Source of the DNA: Tateyamaria sp947503385
GTDB taxonomy: Bacteria; Pseudomonadota; Alphaproteobacteria; Rhodobacterales; Rhodobacteraceae
Length of the DNA: 64,000 bases
Direction of reading: 5' to 3'
Assembly (NCBI RefSeq): GCF_051195235.1
Contig: NZ_JBNFZM010000001.1
Coordinates: 868,001-932,000 of the forward strand
Below are positions 36,248-44,692 of the stretch, one piece after another. Made by a program: the position numbers and the translations under genes. The first letter of the stretch is position 1, and every line of letters begins with the position of its first letter. Below the pieces are notes generated by a model. It was given only the letters and a program-made list of their open reading frames with translations. It made no database searches and was not told where the DNA came from.

Positions 36248-36490
36248 TTACAGGCCGTCGACCGGCTTGAGCCCAGCGGGGTTGCCGTCGCCGTCCAGCG
36301 TGATGGCGGCCACTTTTTCCTCGGCTTCCTTGAGCTTGGTTTCGCACCGTTTCTTGAGCAGTGCGCCGCGTTCATAAAGCTTGATCGAATCGTCCAGCGC
36401 CACGTCGCCGCGTTCCAGTTGGCCCAGCACCTGTTCCAGTTCGGCCATCGCTTCTTCGAAGCTCATCTCGTCTACGGAGCGGTCTGTCAT
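36248..36490 (-). CDS. xseB: Exodeoxyribonuclease VII small subunit
   Basis: XseB partners with XseA to degrade single-stranded DNA. The 80-residue protein begins MTDRSVDEMSFEEAMAELEQ and continues with LGQLERGDVALDDSIKLYERG and the three-helix tail KKRCETKLKEAEEKV, which are characteristic. Its start overlaps the HDAC-like gene's stop (ATGA). No xseA is in the window. The linking of xseB with ispA and dxs is common across proteobacteria. Confidence 0.96.
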   Translation of the reverse strand: MTDRSVDEMSFEEAMAELEQVLGQLERGDVALDDSIKLYERGALLKKRCETKLKEAEEKVAAITLDGDGNPAGLKPVDGL

Positions 36491-37425
36491 TGTGCGGCCT
36501 TCATCAGCGATAAAACGTGGGCGCGGGCACAGGCGGCCAGCGCGTCCAGATCATAGCCGCCTTCCAACACCGACACCACCCGGCCTTTGCACAGGGTTTG
36601 TGCAGTTTGTGTGAGCATGTCGGTGAGCCGTGTGTATGTGTCCGCCGTCCAGTTCAGCTGCGCCAGCGGGTCATCCTGATGCGCGTCGAATCCGGCAGAG
36701 ATCAGGATCAGGTCGGGCGCGTGTTTGATCAGGGCGGGGATCACTTTGGCCTCATATTCCGAGATGGCGTGGTTTCCGTCCGTGCCCGGCGCGAGCGGCA
36801 GGTTCAGCACCGTGCCGTGTGGACCACGGTCCGACGCCGCGCCTGTGCCGGGCCAGAGCGGCATTTGCTGTGAGGTGATCACCAGGGCGCGGGGGTCGTC
36901 TTGCAGGAGCGCCTGGGTTCCGTTCCCGTGATGGACGTCAAAGTCCACGACAGCGACACGGTCCAGCCCATGGTGATCCAGCGCGTGTTTGGCCGCGATG
37001 GCGACGTTGCCAAAGATGCAGAAGCCCATGGGCAAGGACTGTTCGGCGTGGTGGCCGGGCGGGCGCATGGCGACAAATGCATTTTGCGCCTCACCGCTCA
37101 GCACCATATCCACAGCTTTGACCGCACCACCGGCCGCACGCCAGACGGCGTTGTAGGATGTGGGGCTGAGGAATGTTTCGGCATCCGTATCCCGGTCGAG
37201 ACCCGCGAACCCGTCGCTTGGCACCTTCGCGCGGACAAAGTCGATGTAGTCCTGCGGATGGCAGCGCGCGATATCGGCGTCCTCGGCCAAGGGCGGATCG
37301 ACGCGGAGCAGGTCGAGGTCTTCCAGCGCGCGCTGGATATAGGCCAGCCGCGCCACCTGTTCCGGCATTCCGGCGGGTGTGACGTGCAAGAGGCCATCGG
37401 CGTGGGTGAGGAGGGCGGTTTTCAT
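36487..37425 (-). CDS. Histone deacetylase-family hydrolase (AcuC/HDAC-like)
   Basis: The 312-residue protein starts at the ATG 37423-37425. It contains the zinc-dependent deacetylase core: RPPGHHAEQSLPMGFCIFGN, VAVVDFDVHHGNGTQ (Asp and His ligands), and ISAGFDAHQDDPLAQL (second Asp). In bacteria such enzymes remove acetyl groups from polyamines, acetoin or other small molecules; the true substrate is not known. It leads the HDAC-xseB-ispA-dxs operon. A 44-bp gap separates it from petR upstream on the same strand, so petPR may lie in the same transcript. Confidence 0.94.
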   Translation of the reverse strand: MKTALLTHADGLLHVTPAGMPEQVARLAYIQRALEDLDLLRVDPPLAEDADIARCHPQDYIDFVRAKVPSDGFAGLDRDTDAETFLSPTSYNAVWRAAGGAVKAVDMVLSGEAQNAFVAMRPPGHHAEQSLPMGFCIFGNVAIAAKHALDHHGLDRVAVVDFDVHHGNGTQALLQDDPRALVITSQQMPLWPGTGAASDRGPHGTVLNLPLAPGTDGNHAISEYEAKVIPALIKHAPDLILISAGFDAHQDDPLAQLNWTADTYTRLTDMLTQTAQTLCKGRVVSVLEGGYDLDALAACARAHVLSLMKAAQ

Positions 37426-37469
37426 GAGTGATCCGTTCAGACTGGCGGGGTGAACCCCGCCTTTCGTCA

Positions 37470-38168
37470 TCAATCTGGCGCGAGCATATACCCGGCCCCA
37501 CGCACAGTTTGTAGGTAGCGGGGCTGTTTGGGGTTCACTTCGATCTTGCGGCGCAGTCGTGTGATCTGAACGTCCACCGCACGCTCCTGCGCCTGCCCCC
37601 GGTCGCGGCCAAGGTCTTCGACCAGTTGCGCGCGGCTGATGGCTTCGCCGGGTTTGGCAGAGAACAGTTTCATCAGCTGCATTTCGGTTGCGGTCAGGCG
37701 CACGAGGTCTTCGCCCTGCCACATCTCGCCCCGCTCCATGTCATAGCGGATGGGGCCGAGGGTCAGGATCTTGGGCTGTGCTTCCTCGGCGGGGGTGTCT
37801 GGCACACGGCGCAGGATGGCGTTGATCCTGAGCAGCAGTTCCTTGGGTTCAAACGGCTTGGGCAGATAGTCGTCCGCTCCGGCCTCCAACCCTTCGATGC
37901 GGGCATCGGTTTCGCCCTTGGCGGTGAGCAGTAGGATGGGCGTCGCCAGCGTTTCGCGCAGGCTGCGGCACAGGCTCAGCCCGTCCTCGCCCGGCATCAT
38001 CACGTCCATCACGATCAGGTCAAAGTCGAGGCCGGACAGCACCCGCCGCGCATGGGCGGCGTCACGGGCAGAGGTGACCAGAAATCCGTTCCGCATCAGG
38101 AACTTCTGCAACAGCGTCCGGATGCGTTCGTCGTCGTCGACGATCAGAAGGTGCGTGTCGAAATCCAT
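37470..38168 (-). CDS. petR: OmpR-type response regulator, PetR-like
   Basis: The 232-residue protein has a receiver domain (residues 1-120) with the acidic pocket DDD near residue 11-13, the phospho-acceptor Asp in LIVMDVMMPG, LLTAKGE and the KPFEPKELLLRI loop (Lys). A winged-helix DNA-binding domain follows, ending RLRRKIEVNPKQPRYLQTVRGAGYM. In Rhodobacter capsulatus, petR and petP lie next to the petABC genes. Here the pair is about 10.6 kb from petABC. Its start overlaps the petP stop (TAATG). Targets are not known from this sequence. Confidence 0.85.
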   Translation of the reverse strand: MDFDTHLLIVDDDERIRTLLQKFLMRNGFLVTSARDAAHARRVLSGLDFDLIVMDVMMPGEDGLSLCRSLRETLATPILLLTAKGETDARIEGLEAGADDYLPKPFEPKELLLRINAILRRVPDTPAEEAQPKILTLGPIRYDMERGEMWQGEDLVRLTATEMQLMKLFSAKPGEAISRAQLVEDLGRDRGQAQERAVDVQITRLRRKIEVNPKQPRYLQTVRGAGYMLAPD

Positions 38169-38671
38169 TATGCTCCGCTTTCCTTCAGCCTTGTGTAGGT
38201 GCGTTGCATCTCTGAGTCCATCATCGCCTCAAGCACGGTGCGAAACCCTGCCACCGCGTCGGGACCCGCGTCGCGAAAGGCGGCGCGCATACGGGCGCGT
38301 TGGGCGTCTGACAGCTGTTGTTCCAGCGCGTGGCCTGCTTCGGTCAGATACAGGTGGCGTTCGCGTTTGTCGGCGGTGCCCACATGGCTTTCCACCAGTC
38401 CGTCCTCGATCAGGGTGCGCAGCACGCGGTTGAGCGACTGTTTTGTCACGCCGAGGATGTTGAGCAGGTTGTTCACGGTGGTGCCCGGCGCGCGGTTGAT
38501 AAAGTGGATCGCTCGGTGGTGGGCGCGGCCATAGGCCATGTCAGTGAGGATGCGGTCCGGGTCGGCGGTAAAGCCGCGATAGGCAAAGAACATCGCCTCA
38601 ATCCCCTGACGCAGTTGTTCGTCCGTCAGATACAGCAGGTTCTCCCCGCTCGCGGCGCGTCCATCGGCCAT
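38168..38671 (-). CDS. petP: MarR-family regulator, PetP-like
   Basis: This 167-residue protein has the MarR winged helix: YGRAHHRAIHFINRAPGTTVNNLLNIL, then GVTKQSLNRVLRTLIEDGLVES (recognition helix) and DKRERHLYLTEAGHALEQQL (wing). It is immediately upstream of the response regulator with a one-base overlap, the arrangement of petP-petR in Rhodobacter capsulatus. The start is the ATG at 38669-38671. The gene is divergent from ilvE, with 150 bp between. Confidence 0.85.
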   Translation of the reverse strand: MADGRAASGENLLYLTDEQLRQGIEAMFFAYRGFTADPDRILTDMAYGRAHHRAIHFINRAPGTTVNNLLNILGVTKQSLNRVLRTLIEDGLVESHVGTADKRERHLYLTEAGHALEQQLSDAQRARMRAAFRDAGPDAVAGFRTVLEAMMDSEMQRTYTRLKESGA

Positions 38672-38821
38672 GTCACTGTCACCTTACTGGTCGTTTTGCC
38701 GTCAGTTTATGTCAGCCTTGTTGACATTCCAAGAGTGAAGCGATATCGAATCGCAGGTTTTGCGCAACTTTATGACCGGTTCGGACTTATTGGCGCAATT
38801 TTTGCAAATCGGGAGGCTGGC

Positions 38822-39688
38822 ATGGCTGGATATGATGATCTTGACGGGAAAATCTGGATGGACGGCCAGATGGTCGATTGGCGTCAGGCGAACGTACACA
38901 TTCTGACCCATGCCATGCACTATGCCAGCTCTGTTTTCGAAGGGGAGCGGGCGTATAACGGCAAGATCTTCCTCAGCCGCCAACATTCGGAGCGGCTGCA
39001 CTATTCCGCAGGCGAATTGGACTTTCAGATCCCCTATACCGTGGACGAGATCGAGGCCGCCAAACAGCAGGTGTTGACGGTCAACGGCCTGACGGATGCG
39101 TATGTCCGCGCGGTTGCCTGGCGCGGTGCGGGTGAGGATATGGGTGTCGCATCGGCACGCAATCCGGTCCATCTCGCCATCGCGGCGTGGGAATGGGGCA
39201 GCTATTATGGAGACGCCAAGTACAAGGGCGCCAAGATCGACATCGCCAAGTGGAAACGCCCGTCGCCCGAGACCGCTCCGGTTCACGCCAAGGCCGCGGG
39301 CCTCTATATGATTTGCACGACGTCGAAACACGCGGCGGAGGCCAAGGGCTGTTCGGACGCGCTGTTCATGGACTACCGCGGCTATGTGGCCGAGTGCACC
39401 GGCGCCAACATCTTTTTCGTCAAGGACGGCGAGGTGCACACACCCAAGGCCGACGTGTTCCTGAACGGTCTGACGCGCCAGACGGTCATTGGGCGGTTGC
39501 AGGACAAGCAGATCAAGGTGCACGAGCGGGTGATCATGCCCGAAGAGCTTGAGGGGTTCGAGCAGTGTTGGCTGACGGGCACTGCCGCCGAAGTCACCCC
39601 TGTGGGTCAGATCGGTGACTTTAACTTTGAGGTTGGCGCGATGTGCCGTGACGTGGCCGAGGATTACGAGGCGTTGGTGCGGGCCTAA
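38822..39688 (+). CDS. ilvE: Branched-chain amino acid aminotransferase
   Basis: IlvE transfers amino groups in leucine, isoleucine and valine metabolism using PLP. The ATG at 38822, with GGGAGG eight bases before it, gives MAGYDDLDGKIWMDGQMVDW. The 288-residue protein shows HAMHYASSVFEGERAY and a PLP lysine in the segment PVHAKAAGLYM (about residue 158). It also has MDYRGYVAECTGANIFFVK and LTGTAAEVTPV for the phosphate and carboxylate sites. A longer in-frame upstream stretch opposes petP and is not used. Confidence 0.97.
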   Translation: MAGYDDLDGKIWMDGQMVDWRQANVHILTHAMHYASSVFEGERAYNGKIFLSRQHSERLHYSAGELDFQIPYTVDEIEAAKQQVLTVNGLTDAYVRAVAWRGAGEDMGVASARNPVHLAIAAWEWGSYYGDAKYKGAKIDIAKWKRPSPETAPVHAKAAGLYMICTTSKHAAEAKGCSDALFMDYRGYVAECTGANIFFVKDGEVHTPKADVFLNGLTRQTVIGRLQDKQIKVHERVIMPEELEGFEQCWLTGTAAEVTPVGQIGDFNFEVGAMCRDVAEDYEALVRA

Positions 39689-39764
39689 GTCACGCGTGAA
39701 GGGATCCACAGAGCGCTTATGCGAAGCCTTCTCACTTCCTTGGCAAGCCTCTGGAAGATGTCGA

Positions 39765-40014
39765 ATGAAACGCAGTTTCTCTGTCAACGCTGTCTGGGAC
39801 GACGAAGATCAGATTTGGCTGTCGGAAAGCGACATCAGCGGCTTGCATATTGAGGTAAAGACGCTGGGTTTAGTTTTACGACCTCGCAAACGCATTCGCC
39901 TCTGAACCCCTTGTGATCAAACACTATTCGAAAGTCGATATGGTGGGGAAGGCGCTGCGCAACATGATCCCTGCGGTCTTTGTTTCGCACTCTGCCAATT
40001 TAGGGCACGCCTAA
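39765..40014 (+). pseudogene. Frameshifted DUF1902/HicB-like antitoxin remnant
   Basis: The ATG at 39765 opens a frame with SFSVNAVWDDEDQIWLSES and DISGLHIEVKTL, the beta-strand pattern of DUF1902 (HicB-like antitoxin fold). Around 39867-39873 the frame changes from 0 to 1. In the new frame the text continues FYDLANAFASEPLVIKHY, which is the helix expected to follow, down to TAA at 40012-40014. So a single-base insertion (or two-base loss) near 39870 has broken the gene. It is followed at once by a HicA-like remnant, the usual partner of such antitoxins. Confidence 0.7.
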
Positions 40015-40015
40015 A

Positions 40016-40213
40016 GACATTGGCAGATTTTTGTTGGCATGTTTGTCAACTTTTGCGTGGTGCCGGGATGTCCAAATTCCGAGCGGAAAGGGCAGTTGCC
40101 AAAAATGGTACAATGCTGAGAAAGACAGATACTTGATTGTGCGTCACAGTCTGAAAAACAAACACACAGCCAATGGTGTTGTGAAGAACGCTAGTCTGAA
40201 CAAGACGTTCTGA
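40016..40213 (+). pseudogene. Decayed HicA-like toxin remnant
   Basis: In one frame the sequence reads GKGSCQKWYNAEKDRYLIV, then HSLKNKHTANGVVKNASLNK and TGA at 40211-40213. This resembles the HicA double-stranded RNA-binding-type fold, where the expected motif is GKGSH-x-x-W. The catalytic His is Cys here (GSC). The first part reads better in another frame (CQLLRGAG at about 40047-40070), so there may be two compensating frame changes. Taken with the broken antitoxin upstream, this is probably a dead toxin-antitoxin pair. Confidence 0.6.
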
Positions 40214-41155
40214 TCAGCCCTTTGGATCGGTGACTGCTCGCGCCCTACTGCGGCCTCCGCCCAATTGCCGCTCGCGCCAGATGATCAATACGCCCCCTGC
40301 GACAACCAATGCGGCACCTATGACCATCGTCCATGTCGGCACTTCGTTAAAGATCACGTAGCCTATGGCCGCTGCAAAGATCAGCGACGCGTAGTCGAAC
40401 GGGGCCAGCATCGACGCCGCACCAAAGCGATAGCTGGAGGTGACGAGGATTTGGGCAATGCCGCCGATCAGACCTGCACCGATCAACAGCCACAGGTCCA
40501 GCGCCCGCGGCACAACCCAGCCAAAAGGCAGGCTCAGCAAGCTGAGCGCCGTGGCGGTCAGGGAAAAGTAGAACACTATCGCCGCCGTGTGTTCCGTCTG
40601 CACAAGCGTGCGGATGTGAATCTGGACCAGAGCGCGCAGGATCGACGCGCCCAGCACCATGAACGCGCCAATGCTGGCGGAGGTGCTGAGGACAGAGGCA
40701 TCAAGGCTCAGCCGGGGCCAGAGGACAATCATCACACCGACCAATCCCAAGGCGACCGCGCTAATGCGCACCAGCCGGATACGTTCCCCCAGCATCACGG
40801 CGGCAAGGATCACGGTGAAAATTGGTGTGGCGTATCCGATGGCCGTCACTTCGGGCAAGGGCAGCAGCCCGAGGCCCGCAAAGGTCAGTGCCATGGCCGT
40901 CGTGCCAAAGAGGCCGCGCCAGACATGGCCCATGAAGTTTTGTGGGATCAACGCCTCGCGCAACTCCCCCCGGTGCCAGACCCAGCCGAGAATGATGGGC
41001 ATGGCAAAGAGCGAGCGAAAGAAAACGGCTTGGCCTGCCGGTACGTTTTCGGTCGCGGCCTTGATCATCGCGGCCATGACCATGAACAGAAACACCGCCA
41101 TCAGCTTGAGCGCGATGGCGGTGGTCGGTTTGTTCGATGTCGAGGGGCTATCCAT
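40214..41155 (-). CDS. DMT-family (EamA) transporter
   Basis: This 313-residue protein has about ten transmembrane helices in two EamA repeats. The first includes NVPAGQAVFFRSLFAMP and the second AASMLAPFDYASLIFAAAIGYVIFNEVPTW. The last 20 residues are polar and basic (RERQLGGGRSRARAV) and cytoplasmic. Its stop is next to the HicA-like remnant, convergent. Substrate unknown; related proteins export amino acids or act on riboflavin and drugs. Confidence 0.93.
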   Translation of the reverse strand: MDSPSTSNKPTTAIALKLMAVFLFMVMAAMIKAATENVPAGQAVFFRSLFAMPIILGWVWHRGELREALIPQNFMGHVWRGLFGTTAMALTFAGLGLLPLPEVTAIGYATPIFTVILAAVMLGERIRLVRISAVALGLVGVMIVLWPRLSLDASVLSTSASIGAFMVLGASILRALVQIHIRTLVQTEHTAAIVFYFSLTATALSLLSLPFGWVVPRALDLWLLIGAGLIGGIAQILVTSSYRFGAASMLAPFDYASLIFAAAIGYVIFNEVPTWTMVIGAALVVAGGVLIIWRERQLGGGRSRARAVTDPKG

Positions 41156-41195
41156 CCCCTTGACCCATGGCCGCTATCGCGACCGAAGGCAAGGG

Positions 41196-41591
41196 TCAGC
41201 CGAGGACCGCAAAGCCCAGAGGCACGCTGAATTTTTCACACCAGATGTAGACTTCGTTGAAGTCGGAAATGTCGACGCCTGCGGGCACGGTGAAGGATTG
41301 CGATCCGGTCAGGTTCAGCAGTTTGCCGGAATCCGTGTTGCCGTCATAATAGCCATTCTTGCCGAGGCCGACGCGCGGGTCGGGAGCGCCATCAAGGCTG
41401 AAGTCGTCGCCAAGGACGATGGTGTGGCTGCCGTCCGCGTTTGCAACAATCTCAACCGAACCTGTGGTGATGTGATCTGACGCGCCTGTAAATGTGCCGG
41501 TGGCGACGGGGCCAGCATTCGCGGCGATGCCTGCAAGGCTGATGGCGGCGGACAGCACGGCGGCGAGGGCGATGGGGATGAATTTGAGCAT
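41196..41591 (-). CDS. Exported DM13-domain protein
   Basis: The ATG at 41589-41591 starts a signal peptide (MLKFIPIALAAVLSAAISLAGIAANA). The 131-residue precursor then has the DM13 fold pattern: GTFTGASDHITTGSVEIV, TIVLGDDFSLDGAPDPRVGLG, and the end DISDFNEVYIWCEKFSVPLGFAVL with the conserved WC. DM13 is proposed to bind or transfer electrons in envelope proteins; this is a family inference. The divergent TetR regulator, 143 bp away, is the obvious control gene. Confidence 0.85.
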   Translation of the reverse strand: MLKFIPIALAAVLSAAISLAGIAANAGPVATGTFTGASDHITTGSVEIVANADGSHTIVLGDDFSLDGAPDPRVGLGKNGYYDGNTDSGKLLNLTGSQSFTVPAGVDISDFNEVYIWCEKFSVPLGFAVLG

Positions 41592-41610
41592 GGGTCTCGC
41601 TCCTGTTATA

Positions 41611-41660
41611 GACTGATCGGTTCCGTATAAAAGGAAATACGGTAAGGAACCAATCGGTAC
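41611..41660. promoter_or_regulatory. Paired operator-like repeats between DM13 and TetR genes
   Basis: The gap holds gactgatcggttc (41611-41623) and gaaccaatcggtac (41647-41660), both close to a gac-cgatcgg-tc palindrome, 36 bp apart. Between them lies CCGTAT-aaaaggaa-ATACGG, a perfect 6-base inverted repeat (41623-41642). This is a plausible target for the adjacent TetR protein, acting on both promoters. Confidence 0.55.
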
Positions 41661-41733
41661 AATACACAAGATCGTGAGTTCTGGACTATTCAGTTCCAAA
41701 CGCCTATATGGGGTCAGAACACGGAGAATGCAC

Positions 41734-42315
41734 ATGGCCCGCCCGAGATCATTTGATACCGATGCTGCGATTGAAAAGGCGATGCACGTCTTTTGGGCGC
41801 ATGGATACGAGGGGGCGTCACTGCCGGACCTGCTCGAAGGCATGGGGCTGACCCGCGGCAGTCTCTACAAGGCGTTCACGGACAAAAAAACGCTCTTTCT
41901 CAAAGTGCTGGACCACTACGAATGCAAAGCCGTTCAGGCCGGTGTGGCGCTCTTGACCGACCCGGCCATTCCCAACGGCGCAGACCGCATCCGGGCGATG
42001 TTCACAGGCGCATACCAAGCTGTCACGGACGGAGATCAGCGGGGTTGCCTGCTGTGTACCGCTGCCGCCGGGCCAAGTGCCTACGATCCCGAGATTGCGG
42101 CCGCAGTTGAGCAGGGCCTGACCGCGTTGCGCGACGGGATGGAAGACGCGCTGGAGGCGTCGCCCGCGCATGGTGATCTGGATACAGGTGGCCGCCGTGC
42201 CTTGGCAGACATGCTGATCGCGCAATATGTTGGCCTGCGGACGATGGCCCGGGCGCGGGTGTCGGACGACACCCTCAGAAACGCTGTGCGCAGTGTCGGC
42301 GTGATGCTGGCCTAG
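41734..42315 (+). CDS. TetR-family transcriptional regulator
   Basis: The ATG at 41734 has a GGAGAATG ribosome site. The 193-residue protein has an N-terminal HTH of TetR type (MARPRSFDTDAAIEKAMHVFWAHGYEGASLPDLLEGMGLTRGSLYKAF written here in parts: helix-turn-helix at about residues 25-48, then SLYKAFTDKKTLFLKVL). The C-terminal ligand domain has CLLCTAAAGPS, resembling the AcrR-like TetR_C_16 group. It likely represses itself and the divergent DM13 gene. The ligand is unknown. Confidence 0.9.
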   Translation: MARPRSFDTDAAIEKAMHVFWAHGYEGASLPDLLEGMGLTRGSLYKAFTDKKTLFLKVLDHYECKAVQAGVALLTDPAIPNGADRIRAMFTGAYQAVTDGDQRGCLLCTAAAGPSAYDPEIAAAVEQGLTALRDGMEDALEASPAHGDLDTGGRRALADMLIAQYVGLRTMARARVSDDTLRNAVRSVGVMLA

Positions 42316-42321
42316 GCGACT

Positions 42322-43425
42322 TTACCCGATGGGTCCGCGCTGGCCCCCGGTTTGGGCACGGTCAAGCAGCAGGTGGTCGAGGATCACGCAGGCCATCATC
42401 GCCTCGCCCACAGGCACCGCACGGATACCGACGCAGGGATCGTGGCGACCTTTGGTGATGATTTCGGCTGGTTTGCCGGATTTCGTGATTGTCTGCCGGG
42501 TTTGCAGAATGGACGACGTGGGTTTGACGGCAAAGCGTACCACGACGTCTTGCCCGGTCGAGATACCGCCAAGGATACCGCCCGCATGGTTCGAGCTAAA
42601 GCTGGGCGTTCCGTCATTCCCCATGAAAATCTCATCCGCGTTCAGCTCACCCGTCAGCATGGCCGCTGACATGCCTTCGCCAATTTCAACGCCCTTGACC
42701 GCGTTGATGCTCATCATCGCGGCGGCCAGATCGGTGTCGAGCTTTGCATAGATCGGCGCGCCGAGACCTGCGGGTACGCCGCGCGCGACCACCTCAATCA
42801 CCGCACCGACGGACGAGCCGGACTTGCGCAGACCGTCAAGGTAGTCCGCCCACGTTCCTGCCGCCTGCGCGTCAGGCACCCAGAACGGATTTTGGTCGAT
42901 CTGTTCCCAGTCAAACTGGTCCCGGTCGATCTCGTGGGCGCCCATGCGCGTCATGTAGCCCTTGATCTCGATCCCCGGAACAAGGTGGTCGAGGGCGGCG
43001 CGGGCGATGCCGCTGGCCGCAACGCGCGCCGCTGTTTCACGGGCGGATGATCGCCCGCCGCCGCGATAGTCACGGATACCGTATTTCTGCCAATAGGTGA
43101 TGTCGGCATGACCCGGACGGAACTTTTCGGCGATGTCGCCATAGTCCTTGGACCGCTGGTCGGTGTTCTCGATCATCAACTGGATGGTGGTGCCGGTTGT
43201 GCGTCCCTCGAACACGCCCGACAGGATCCTGACGGCGTCAGGTTCACGCCGCTGGGTCGTGTACTTGTTCTGTCCCGGTTTGCGCTTGTCGAGCCAGTGC
43301 TGAATCATCGCCTCGTCCACGGCGACGCCCGGAGGGCAGCCGTCGACAGTGGCCCCCAAGGCAGGCCCGTGGCTTTCACCCCAGGTGGTGACACGAAAGA
43401 GATGTCCGAACGTGTTGAATGACAT
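42322..43425 (-). CDS. aroC: Chorismate synthase
   Basis: AroC makes chorismate from EPSP, the last common step to aromatic amino acids, and needs reduced FMN. The ATG at 43423-43425 and 367 residues fit. Visible signatures are GESHGPALGATVDGCPPG near the start, RYRGGGRSSARETA-like GRSSARETAARVA, and SSNHAGGILGGISTGQ. It is convergent with the TetR gene (6 bp between stops). Upstream it faces the TPP riboswitch of the thi operon. Confidence 0.98.
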   Translation of the reverse strand: MSFNTFGHLFRVTTWGESHGPALGATVDGCPPGVAVDEAMIQHWLDKRKPGQNKYTTQRREPDAVRILSGVFEGRTTGTTIQLMIENTDQRSKDYGDIAEKFRPGHADITYWQKYGIRDYRGGGRSSARETAARVAASGIARAALDHLVPGIEIKGYMTRMGAHEIDRDQFDWEQIDQNPFWVPDAQAAGTWADYLDGLRKSGSSVGAVIEVVARGVPAGLGAPIYAKLDTDLAAAMMSINAVKGVEIGEGMSAAMLTGELNADEIFMGNDGTPSFSSNHAGGILGGISTGQDVVVRFAVKPTSSILQTRQTITKSGKPAEIITKGRHDPCVGIRAVPVGEAMMACVILDHLLLDRAQTGGQRGPIG

Positions 43426-43572
43426 GGGCGCGCTCCGGATTTGGCCTTGGCACGGAATACGCGCGGTGCAGGGGGATGCCAAGGACCTTTGGCACCCCGC
43501 CACAGGGCTGCCGTGCCGCAGGGCGGCCATTGCCGTGCCTTGCAACCCGGCAATCTGCCCCCTATACCCAAC

Positions 43573-43662
43573 CCTACCTCGGGGTGCTGCATTGCAGCTG
43601 AGATGCCGTTCTGGCGAACCCGTAGAACCTGAACCGGTTAACACCGGCGGAGGGAAGGTTTG
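43573..43662 (+). ncRNA. TPP riboswitch (THI element) upstream of thiBPQ
   Basis: Conserved TPP aptamer parts are present: CTCGGGGTGC (43578-43587), CTGAGATG (43598-43605), ACCCGTAGAACCTGAACCGG (43618-43637), and CACCGGCGGAGGGAA (43642-43656), in the expected order. It lies about 50 bp upstream of thiB. Between it and thiB, CCTCT (43690-43694) and AGAGG (43702-43706) can form a hairpin over the ribosome site, a possible translation switch. Binding of TPP would be expected to lower expression of the transporter. Confidence 0.95.
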
Positions 43663-43711
43663 GCTTACCCCAAGACCCTTATCCCGCCGCCTCTGTCTTT
43701 GAGAGGACGCG

Positions 43712-44692
43712 ATGAAATATACTTTGACTTTGGCTGCCGCCTTGGCTGCCACCTCGGCTATGTCCGACACGCCCGTTCTGACGGTCTATGCGGGCGATTA
43801 CTTTACCTCGGAATGGGGTCCCGGCCCGATCATCGAGACGGAGTTCGAAAAGGTCTGCAATTGCGATCTGGAGTGGTCCACCGGTGATCTGATGCCCCGC
43901 CTGCTGCTCGAAGGTGAGCGGACCAAGGCGGATGTCGTGATTGGCCTGACCTCGGACGTGACAGCACGAGCGCGCGCGACGGAACTGTTTGCCCCGCACG
44001 GACAGGACAACAGCGCGCTGACCCTGCCGATCGACTGGACCGACGACACGTTTCTGCCGTTCAATTACGGGCACACCGCGTTCATCTATAACGAGACCAC
44101 AATGGACGCTCCGCCTACCAGCTTTGACGACCTGCTGGCGCTGCCTGATGACGTAAAGCTGGTCATTCAGGACCCGCGCACCTCGATCTCCGGGCTGGCT
44201 TTGGTCCTGTGGGTACAGGCGGTTTATGGCGACCGTTCGGCTGAAGTGTGGGAGGCATTGTCGGACAACATTCTGACCGTGACCAAAGATTGGTCAGCGT
44301 CCTACGGCCTCTTCACCGATGGTGAGGCCGATATGGTGCTGAGTTACACGACATCGCCCGCTTACCACATGTTCGCCGAAGAGGACTTTACCAAAAAGGC
44401 GGCGATCTTCCCGGAAGGTCACTATTTCATGGTGGAAACGGTGGCCAAGATTGCGGGGACGGATCAGCCCGAACTGGCGGATCAGTTCCTGGCTTACGTA
44501 ATGTCGCGCGACTTCCAGACGATCATACCGACGGCCAACTGGTCGCTGCCCTCGGCGTTGCCTCGGGCGGACTGGCCCGAAGGGTGGTCGGAACTGCCCC
44601 TGCCGGACAAAGTGCTGTTTTATTCCGAGGACGAGGCTGCGGCCTTGCAAGCGGACGCGATTGAGACATGGCGCGCCGCGCTCACCCAATAA
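43712..44692 (+). CDS. thiB: Thiamine ABC transporter, substrate-binding protein
   Basis: ThiB is the periplasmic thiamine/TPP-binding component. The 326-residue precursor begins with a short signal peptide (MKYTLTLAAALAATSAMS). The mature protein follows the ThiB pattern: VLTVYAGDYFTSEWGPGP, VVIGLTSDVTARARATELF and IQDPRTSISGLALVLWV. It is behind a TPP riboswitch. Its end overlaps thiP by 25 bp, so the three transporter genes are translated together. Confidence 0.95.
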   Translation: MKYTLTLAAALAATSAMSDTPVLTVYAGDYFTSEWGPGPIIETEFEKVCNCDLEWSTGDLMPRLLLEGERTKADVVIGLTSDVTARARATELFAPHGQDNSALTLPIDWTDDTFLPFNYGHTAFIYNETTMDAPPTSFDDLLALPDDVKLVIQDPRTSISGLALVLWVQAVYGDRSAEVWEALSDNILTVTKDWSASYGLFTDGEADMVLSYTTSPAYHMFAEEDFTKKAAIFPEGHYFMVETVAKIAGTDQPELADQFLAYVMSRDFQTIIPTANWSLPSALPRADWPEGWSELPLPDKVLFYSEDEAAALQADAIETWRAALTQ

